From Aspidapion aeneum (Eukaryota > Arthropoda > Insecta > Coleoptera > Brentidae), in assembly GCA_963576565.1 (NCBI GenBank), contig OY755038.1, positions 63,088,622-63,152,621 on the forward strand: a DNA stretch of 64,000 nucleotides, read 5' to 3'. Position 1 is the stretch's first letter; each line of letters opens with the position of its first letter. This document shows, piece by piece, positions 56,128 to 64,000 of this stretch. The position numbers and the translations under genes are program-made. A model generated the notes under the pieces. It was not told where the DNA came from. It did no database searches and saw nothing but the letters and a program-made list of their open reading frames with translations.

Positions 56128-57379
56128 CAAATAAATATTGATTATGACAAACATCAATAGAAAATATTATCCGAAAATCACATATTGATAAGTTATATAC
56201 ATCAAAAAGGATATGTAAGAAAATAGTATAAAAACTTAATGAAAACATATTTGTTAGCAGTTCCTCAAAACGCGTTTAGGTAGCTCATACACACCGGTCT
56301 TTTTTGGGATATCTCATATTTTTACTAAAGTGAGACACGACAAACCCATCAAAGTCACTGAAATTAACATTTTTTGGTTATGTTATTTTCTTGCCAAGCT
56401 CATTGGCGTATCACTGAAATACTTTGAATTGTCATCGGTGATTGACATGAATCATCATCCAACAGTTTAACAAATATTTTTGTGCGCACCCCCTGTATAG
56501 ATTTTGTTAAAAATCGTTTCTTTTTATTTTCCAACATTTATGAATCAACAAGAACCGAAGGTGCGTCTCTCTCTAAACATGGCTAGAGTATAGAGGACCG
56601 ATATTTTTATCCTTTTATTTTGACTTTGAAGAGTTTGTCACGTCTCTATTTGTTTAAAATACATACAGGGTCTCCAATCTCAGTATGAGAGTAACCCTTT
56701 AGAATAGACATGAAATGCATTGTGATGTCCGAAAAAAAACATATAATGTAGAAATTTACAAAAATGATTAACTGTCAAGTCAGTATCACGATATTGCATT
56801 CGCCTAGAATCAAAACTTTTCTTTTTTTGTTACAATTAATCTTAAATTTGGCCCTACCTACGGTTCAAAAACGACAAATAATCAAAGTTGACGATAAAAT
56901 CCTTTATTTAAATTAATAAAGGCGCAGTAGAAGAAAGTTTGTCGGTATATTTGGTCTATAAATGACCCTTTAAATAAAAATTAACTATAACGCAGCTAAC
57001 TATTCTGTTTCTTCTCTTATCCCCAGGATTTTAAATTTGAAACTAGTCATATTTCTAGTTTTCTCTTTTGATCTAAATCACAACGGCTTGGCGGACATCT
57101 GCAAAACATTATTTGTTATTGGGTAGTAGGGACTCTACCCTTGATACACTTCGCGGTGTAAAACATTGTCAAATGTATCGAGGGCCTCTAGTAAACATAC
57201 CTGTAAGTTGTCAGTTTACTATGTATTAGTCTGAAAAATTTTCTGTGGTCAGTTTCAAGAAATCCGTCAATTCTTTGATATTGCGGTCCCTGACTATTTT
57301 TATTTTGTTTGAATTGACTAATTGGATCAACATTTTCAACTTTATACCTTTGTTCTTCTTAGTACGCCGTCTCCTTATC
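56128..57379. other. AT-rich spacer
   Basis: No gene seen. A small imperfect hairpin, CCCTTGATACA / TGTATCGAGGG, lies at 57137-57185. Confidence 0.4.
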
Positions 57380-58180
57380 GATGGTTCGCGATCATTATTC
57401 TAGAAGCCGCTGCTTTCTGATTATCATTAGACGTACAGCCGAGCCATCTTCTAGCCAATCGGATGATATGATACCCGTTTTGCGAAAATCATTAAATAAT
57501 GATGTAAGTCTGTTTAGTCCAGTCCTTATCGGCAATAAACTTGATTATCTCTGCATGAACTTTGTCCGATCCTGTTGCTTTTCTGTTTTTTTTGTGTTTT
57601 ATTAGCGTGTGTGACGCTACTTTTAGATATTTCTGACTTTTTTTATTCAACTTGGTGTTTACATCTGGTGGAGTCTCGGGCCTATTAGCATACAAAATTT
57701 CCTCAATGTATCGTTCCAATCTTTTCAGTTTTGTTTCTATCCACATAATTATATCGTTGTTTTCATCTATTCAAACAGTCACTGGATGTGTACGACCGAC
57801 GTTGATTTCTCATTTCTTTAACTTTCCTGTACACATTAAGCAGGTCATGGTTTTCTTGGAAATTTTCTGTTTCTTTGCATTTTTTAGAAATAAATTTTTT
57901 TAGCTTCTCTACACTTTTTGCGGATGATCTTTTTGAGTTTTCTATATTTCTCGAGGTTTGATTTGTTGTTTTTTCTTTCCAGTATTTCTGAGGTCATTCA
58001 TCTTTCTTTTTGTCGCTTGTCTGGTATTCTATATCTTGTTCATGTATTTCAGTGACCACAGTTTTAATTTTTGTCCAGGTTTGTTCTATTTGTAGCGGTT
58101 CCGAAGTCGTTAATACCTTTATTGAGTTATTAATATAAAATGATTTGTTTGTTCTAAAAATTAATTTCTTAGTCATCTTT
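57380..58180 (-). pseudogene. Non-LTR retrotransposon, linker and N-terminal RT region
   Basis: Reading down the minus strand from 58180: 'IEQTWTKIKTVVTEIHEQDI' and 'YQTSDKKKDE', 'MTSEILERK', a Lys/Asn-rich stretch ('DLLNVYRKVKEMRNQR'), then 'RYIEEILYANRPETPPDV', 'KKNRKATGSDKVHAEIIKFI' and, after further shifts, 'IISSDWLEDGSAVRL'. This is the usual order from the endonuclease-RT linker into the start of the RT domain of insect LINEs like the one at 43.4 kb. There are many stops and frameshifts; the catalytic part is missing. Confidence 0.65.
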
Positions 58181-58854
58181 AAGTTTCAAAAATACTCAAA
58201 TTTCGTTCGAAAGGCATGAACAATATTTTTATTTGAAAAAATTATACAAAGGTCAGAATAAACTTAAAGGCCCATATTGGTTTTAACTTTACAAAACTAT
58301 ACAAGAGATGGGAAAACAAAATGTTAAAAAGTAGTAAATAGGCGTTTAATTTTTGATAAGTGTAAAAATATGAGATATCTAACTTTAAGTCTCTAGAAAA
58401 TTATATTTATGTATTTACGAGTAGTATTCTCACAGAAAAAACATTCTAAATTCTTTTGCGAAATATAGCGACATTGGAAATTACAACGCTGCGTTACTAG
58501 GGCCAAACTCGTTTTACTAAACTGTTTAATTTATAGTTGGGTAAATATAAATTTTGATACTGCACCTTTGGGTAGCCCTCTGAAATTTCTGACCCAAGAG
58601 AAAAAAAATGTTCAATCTTATGCGCATGCTTTGGTGATACTTTTTTGACGTAAAATGATTTACGGTCTTCAGTGACAAGGTTGGAATATGTTGGCGATCG
58701 GTTTAATATGTGCATAAGATTTGTTTTGGGAGAAACCCAAAAAATGTCCCCAAAGCATGCTTTGTACTAAAAATGTACTCAAAGCATGCGTATAATATAA
58801 ATATACAAATATATTTATATTTTATATATTAATTTGATAGTGTTGGGTGACGGA
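58181..58854. other. Spacer, no gene seen
   Basis: AT-rich; CAAAGCATGC is repeated at 58756 and 58781. Confidence 0.4.
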
Positions 58855-59190
58855 TGGTTTGGTTCGACTTACTATGACAAATTTATGCAAAATTGATACC
58901 ATGTTGTGGCGGTACAGTCATCCATAAAAGTGTAACTTTTGACCTAAAACTTTCTAAGAAATGGCATTTTTGACCAAGAATCGAATTAAGATAAAAATGG
59001 TTTTATTCGACTCACCATGATCGATTTATGTAAAAAAATATACATCACTTGACCAGGTACAGTCAACTCTAAAAATTTATACCGATTTACGGTTGAAGTA
59101 CGGGTCGAATAAGCTTGGGAATGGTTGCATTCGACTCGCTATTATGCAGAAATGATATTTCATACTTTTGTTTACGACTCACCCATTTTG
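58855..59190. repeat. Tandem array, ~140-bp unit, three decayed copies
   Basis: Each unit starts TGGTT..(A/G)TTCGACT(T/C)(A/G)C at about 58855, 58997 and 59123 and runs into AAATTTATG-like sequence and GGTACAGTCA. Units are well diverged. Confidence 0.5.
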
Positions 59191-59229
59191 TAAAAGAGGG
59201 GCCTATATAACGGTTCCCGTTGAACAAAT

Positions 59230-60410
59230 TCTTGGTCACATCGAATAAAATTTTTTCTTATTGGTGCATTATTATCCTGTTGGTCCATTCGTGGTCAGTA
59301 ATCCACCGGGCACACAGTTCAATGGCTACGAGTTTGGCCTGAAATATAGTATCCAATTGGCCGAGACTATGTTTAAACTTGACTTTTTCTTGGATACTAC
59401 TAACTCAAGATCCAGCACCTGATGGCATTTTGAATCCATCGCTATACCAAAAGCTATCGTTGTTTGGAAAATTGGTCCTGTTCTTTAACAAGTTCTCCTT
59501 CTCTGGGAGTATAAGGTTGTATAACTTTCTGCTGTATATCGTGTTGGACATGACTCTTGTTCCCTGATTAAGGTTGTTGAAATCACTTTGTTTGCCCTGC
59601 CATACTGGTGGATGGCGTTTATTCAATAAGTTGCTCAGCGTGCCTCCGCCTCATTCAAGCGCAGTCGATAGGGATAGGCTAGAGCTCATTGCACCATATA
59701 TGGCAAGACTGGCCTGTCGTTGTAAGCTGGTTAGTTTGGCCCTTGAGGTTCTTTGATGTCCCTTCTCAAACTAGACTATTGCACGCAATCGTTGGTCTAG
59801 TGACTGCTATATACAGCCAGTACATTTGTTTGGGGCTAGTGCCCCAGCTTTTTCCGCAAATTCTTTTGCACGTCCATAGAGACAGTGTAGCTTTGCGGGT
59901 TACCTTTTCCAAATGGGCATTCCAGGTAACAGTTTTATCTAGGGTGACCCCTAGGTATTTACCTTCTGACGTAAATGGAATTATTTCACCGTTAAGCTCC
60001 GGAGGAGTCAGGAAGTCTAGCTTTCTTTTACTTGCGAACGGTATAATGGCTGTTTTGCTGGGATTAACAGACACCTGTTCCCTATCAAACCAGTCTTTTA
60101 CCGTGGTTAGTACTTCTTGTATCTTACCAAAGAATTCTTCTGTAACGTCTCTAACGATTGCTCCTACGTCATCCGCGTAGCCCAATACCTCTACATCCAG
60201 CGATTCTAAGATGGCAAGAAGATCATCGACCAGTAGAGAACACATGAGGGGAGACAGAACTCCTCTTTGCAGCTCTAAAACTTACCATCAAGTCGTTAAT
60301 AGTGGTTTCAATCACTCCATTTTCGAGTGTGCATCTGATGAAGATGCCCACTGCGACGCCTTTTGCATCGAGGGTTTCCTTGATTTTTCCAACAAGTTTG
60401 TTCATAGGCG
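59230..60410 (-). pseudogene. R1/jockey-type LINE: reverse transcriptase to RNase H
   Basis: From 60410 down: 'KLVGKIKETLDAKGVAVGIF', a frameshift, 'GVLSPLMCSLLVDDLLAILE', then the catalytic YADD ('LGYADDVGAIVRDV'), 'WFDREQVSVNPSKTAIIPFA', 'EGKYLGVTLDKTVTWNAHLE' and 'RPTIACNSLV'. After more shifts comes an RNase H domain: 'YSDGFKMPSGAGS', then 'LDTIFQAKLVAIELCARW'. The open part 59766-60245 is 159 codons. R1-clade LINEs have RT then RNase H in this order. The 5' side is cut at about 60410-60430, where a hAT end begins. Confidence 0.75.
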
Positions 60411-60428
60411 GCTAGTGCATAAGGGCTG

Positions 60429-61320
60429 CAGGGTTGCAGAACCCCCAAAATTTTCACATTATTTGACTATTTTTCAGCCGCTGCTATTTTTCTAATATAA
60501 TTATTTTATTTCTGAAATTATTGGAATAGCGGTATATTTTCGGTCCGGTGTTGGTATAGTAGGCATTCAAATCGCGTACGTGTGTTGAGTATGACGCCGC
60601 GGTCCGTCGCCGAAGGCCGCATTTCTCAGTCGGCCAAATGAAGTTATTGGCATTGTTGCGCTGCTAAATTGCAACACAACGTAGCTGGGCTATGAACCCC
60701 TTCCTTCGCCCGGCACCGCACTTGCTCTTGGGTTTAGATAGCGAAATCTAGGCAAAAGTAGAGCTGCAAAACTTGCAGTTCCAGTACAATTCCGGGCGGG
60801 CGGGCTCAGCGTTGCGTGTTTGCGGGCGCATTTATTTATTTAGAAGACGCCAAACGCATGAGCGGGAGGTGTTTGATGTTTGTTTTTGTATAATTGTGTC
60901 ACAATGAATGTGATGGATAATTAAATTATTGTAAAAAATTCTCTATCTTTACTTATGAAGAAAAACTAAAACTAAAAGAAGAAGGACGACCATTGCCCGA
61001 TATTTTAATAGAAAAGTGTGGTTCAAGCCGGGGAAAATCGTATAAAAGGATTTTTACAAGAGAAGTTTATGCCAGAAACAACTGGATATGCGGATGCAAT
61101 AAAAATAATTATCTTTTTTGTTTTTGTTGCCTTTTGTTTGGTGGAGATATATCTTGGACCGTCCTTGGTGTAACCGATTTAGTACATCTTATTTTGCCAA
61201 ACCAAACTTGGCAATTTTTTACTTTTTATAATAGACACGTGATCTGGAGACTGTATCGGCAGATCCCACAAACTTTACTGTCACAAGTCGCCACTGAGTT
61301 TGTTTAAAACTAGTTCTGGG
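60429..61320 (+). mobile_element. 5' part of a hAT element
   Basis: Likely terminus CAGGGTTGC at 60429, a GC- and CpG-rich leader (60540-60870) that may be its promoter, then the start of a transposase. No right terminus or 8-bp duplication could be matched, so the element seems truncated. It interrupts or abuts the minus-strand LINE. Confidence 0.5.
60930..61310 (+). pseudogene. hAT transposase N-terminus, TTF-type zinc finger (ZMYM1-like)
   Basis: The frame is open from about 60930 and reads 'FTYEEKLKLKEEGRPLPDIL', 'RGKSYKRIFTREVYARNNWI', 'CGCNKNNYLFCFCCLLFGG', 'WTVLGVTDLVHL'. The order (basic start, W-I-x-G-C, F-C-F-C-C-L-L-F-G, then G-x-x-D-L-x-H) is the TTF-type zinc finger at the start of many hAT transposases and of ZMYM1/5-like proteins. 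After about 61200 the sequence no longer fits, and the frame ends at TAA 61305-61307. No ATG precedes the conserved part in frame that I could confirm. Likely a truncated transposase rather than a host gene. Confidence 0.6.
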
Positions 61321-62755
61321 GTAAAGTAGTTACCCAACCATTAGAAAAAATTCACAATTACTGAGAGAACCATTTGATTTTTTTCTATAATGAGACAGGA
61401 AGTAAAAGCTTATTGTCTATGAATCAATAGCACGCCTCTGCGCCGGTGTGCCCGCCAACTACTCTCGTAAGAATTTTCGGAGGATTAAAAGCAAATCTAA
61501 ATTGATTTACGCCTGGGTCGTCGAGATTAAGGGCCTCTTTTCTTCTGATTTTACGTAGAATTTTCACATTTAATTTTCCGGAAATGTAAATTCGAACGCG
61601 CCCGACTTTAGCTAAAAGATTACTGTTTGTTGGCTTGAGCAATCGCTTTCGTGTTTTCCATTCTTGTAGATTGAAAAAAAAAAGATTTCTAAGCTTCTAT
61701 CCTTTAAAATTAATCCGTGGCGGATTGCAAATTTTTGGTTTAGTTTTCCAATACTAAAATTGACGCGACGGGTAGTAGTATGTTAGGTAGGTAATCGCTT
61801 ATACTAATATTATTTACCAAGATCTTAAGACTTAGCACTTAGACTAGAGTTTAAGTACTTAGTTCTCAGACTTATTATCGACCAGTTGAACTGTAGTTTT
61901 TAATACTTACAAGTCAAATAACTAAAAATATGAAGATTGCACTAATGTGCAATAGTACAATTGGCATTTCCCAGTGAGTTCTGTTCCAAAAATATTTAAA
62001 GTAACTTTAAAAATTAAGAAAAACGAAATAAAATATAGGAATTCGTATAAAATTGTCTCAAATTGTAGTACCTCCCCTGAGTGGTGTAAAGTTCGAAATA
62101 TCATAGCAATAATAATCCAAAAAAAATATATATACAAACATTTTCAAAGCCAAAAAATATATAAATAAGTTGAAACTAAAGGCGATCCCGTATTGAATAT
62201 GCGAGAATATTTCAATTGGATAAAAAGCGCAAACTATATTGGAATCCTTTCTGAGTAACGCTCACCTGAATGACAAATAAAAATCAGTTCGATCAACGCT
62301 AACTTGACCAAATAATTAGCATACCAGTTTTGTAGATTTTTTTCGGAAAATTTTAGGATAAGTAAAAACATAGTTAAAACAAAAGTTGCAGACTCTTTTA
62401 ATGCCTTTAACTTTTTTATGTATTTTTACGATAAAAACACCGAAATGGCGGATACAAAATTACGCTGGAAGGCATACGTTGAAAAAAGGAACTGAAAAAT
62501 AGAAAAACATACTGATTAAAAATGTTAAAGCATTATAATTTTGTTATACTCGATCGAAACTAAGCAAAACCGTTTTGAACTTTGAGTCTGTACTAAAAAA
62601 TCCAAAGTTGACATTATTTTATTATTCAAAGATTCTAAGACAAAGTGCAAAGAAACATGGTGATTGCTCTATGGCAAGCCTAAGATTTTTTTAGTTATTT
62701 TCCTCATATTTCATAAATAAACACAAAATAGCATGAAATACGACATCATGAGAAC
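61321..62755. other. Spacer
   Basis: Mostly AT-rich. 61420-61650 is GC-richer and has a 72-codon minus-strand frame that starts with a non-ATG codon or chance ATG and has no recognised motif. Confidence 0.4.
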
Positions 62756-62798
62756 TCAAGCCGCCGCGCCGCAAGAAATATTCCTGGATGCGCCACTG
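62756..62798. mobile_element. hAT-like terminus
   Basis: In complement it reads CAGTGGCGCATCCAGGAATA, then a GC-rich subterminal block. CAGTGGCG is a common hAT end. The partner end was not found. Confidence 0.45.
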
Positions 62799-63948
62799 AA
62801 TGTAGGCGCAAAGGTGTTGCCTACGCTAGATAAAATTTAAAATACTTATTTGAAATAACTTACCTAATAATTAACAAAAACATTTATAATAAGCATTTTT
62901 TCATAAATTTTTATTCTAAAGATTTCCTAAGACATATTTCGATTAATTGCATATACTGAATTATCACGCATTTTTCATCTATAGGTGTTCTATTTGACCT
63001 TTGTAATTCTGATTTATTCGGCGTGATTTATTTCCATTACCGCTAATAGGATTTAAAAGGCTCCGCCCTTTTTAATTATTGAATGCTTGTGTGTCCTATC
63101 TTTACTTATGTGTTGCTTGGTTAAAATTAGTTGCCAATTGTAGAAATATGTGGAATCTGCAAATTAACAAATTTGTGGCAAGTCGATTTTAACTAGAAAC
63201 AGTTTAGTTCTTACAGAAAGCAGTATATGTTTTATAAAACATTTACAAAAAATAAAATAAACACTGTTTTGTTCCATTGAATTTGGTCACAAAATATAAA
63301 ATAATTCAAGATTAACGTACCAAAAAAAAAGGATTTCGGGTTTTTTTGCTAGCTACCGCCTTTTTTCACATTTGGGCAGAATTATCCTGAGTTCATAATT
63401 ACATATATCATTACAGTTTGTTAGTTTTTTAAAAGATTGATGTTTTTGCGGGAATTTTTTTGGGATCTTTTGTACTTGTATGAGTTGTATCTAGTAGTAG
63501 CAAAACAGTGAAAGCAAAAACTATGTGCGATGTTTAAAGAAAAATCAATTTCTCGTAAAAAAATTTGAAGTAAAATTGTCGTATTGAACTGATAAAAATA
63601 ATAAGTTTTCTTTCAGATTATAATGTGGTTTTGTGTTTTTTATTATGATAGGTCTAAAGTTTTATTAAAATAATTTTCTCTACCCTGCTTTGATTAGAAT
63701 TGCAGGACACTGTTATCTTCCTAACTTAACTTAACCTAAAAATAAAAACTGTTGAAAAAATTTGCGTAAAGTCACACCGAAACGCTTGTTTCAACTTTGA
63801 TTTAATACGAACACTTAAATGATGAAACCAGTTGAATTAGTGGGTTAGGCACTTTCGTCAAAATTCCCTTATACAAATCTGAATAAAAACGATAATTTTT
63901 ATCAAAGATGCTCCTTAAATCCGGCCTTAAAGAGCAGCCCTCCCTCCT
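62799..63948. other. AT-rich spacer, no gene seen
   Basis: No coding or repeat structure that I could identify. Confidence 0.45.
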
Positions 63949-64000
63949 GGATTCGATGCATACCATGACTAGTGTTCAGCTCCGACACTGGCTCCGACAG
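63949..64000 (+). repeat. Partial copy of the repeat at 17198-17245
   Basis: ATACCATGACTAGTGTTCAG and ACACTGGCTCC match 17202-17245; the copy runs off the end of the window. Confidence 0.65.

Noticed and set aside
59689..60180. 163-codon plus-strand frame
   Set aside because: It is the antisense shadow of the minus-strand LINE reverse transcriptase, which has the recognisable YADD motif.
61424..61642. 72-codon minus-strand frame in GC-richer DNA
   Set aside because: Looks somewhat protein-like but has no motif I recognise, no visible splice or poly(A) context, and may be transposon non-coding DNA.

Overview
The window is a piece of a large, AT-rich, repeat-loaded eukaryotic genome, most likely an insect. 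The evidence is the mix of mobile elements: a Ty3/Gypsy element with Mdg3-like proteins, Tc1/mariner- and pogo-like elements with TA target duplications, hAT fragments, several non-LTR retrotransposon fragments, and palindromic elements with tandem-repeat cores. A beetle is possible but cannot be shown from sequence alone. I found no intact host gene, rRNA or tRNA. Almost every recognisable open frame is a decayed transposon gene.

Layout. 0-2.4 kb is featureless AT-rich DNA. 2.4-3.0 kb holds a broken cysteine-rich gene remnant. 3.3-7.4 kb is a TA-flanked Tc1/mariner-like element with ~335-bp terminal inverted repeats, a deleted transposase and a nested palindrome-plus-tandem-repeat element. 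8.3-8.9 kb has a second copy of the cysteine-rich remnant and a CA-rich patch. 9.7-11.85 kb is a giant foldback: two inverted arrays of ~150-bp repeats around a loop that carries an exon-like open frame. 12-15 kb contains nested foldbacks and a perfect 23-bp hairpin bounded by 8-bp direct repeats. 17.6-26.6 kb is a full-length LTR retrotransposon (8970 bp, 1.86-1.87 kb LTRs, GTAC target duplication) whose gag and pol are broken. 27.1-28.1 kb is another foldback with an exact 8-bp target duplication. It shares its core with the 14-kb foldback but has unrelated arms.

28-43 kb is mainly old repeats: four members of one interspersed family, a 560-bp palindromic element, a possible tRNA-derived SINE, a second palindrome/tandem-repeat element and an RTE-like LINE fragment interrupted by a ~400-bp insertion. 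At 43.4-47.7 kb a LINE is split by a 3479-bp DNA transposon with 16-bp perfect termini and an AATA duplication. 48.2 kb holds a near-palindromic MITE. At 49.6-51.9 kb a third palindrome/tandem-repeat element is split by a pogo-like element that keeps only its N-terminal DNA-binding part and a C-terminal PHD-like finger; a related 774-bp MITE lies at 52.85 kb. 53.9-56.1 kb has small palindromic elements. 57.4-60.4 kb carries minus-strand LINE fragments of two kinds. 60.4-61.3 kb is the 5' part of a hAT element.

The most unusual aspect is the foldback set: the same palindromic core is found inside different tandem-repeat shells, as a bare core, and as a shell without a core, and one foldback encloses a possibly captured exon. 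All protein and superfamily assignments are by eye from motifs, without database searches.
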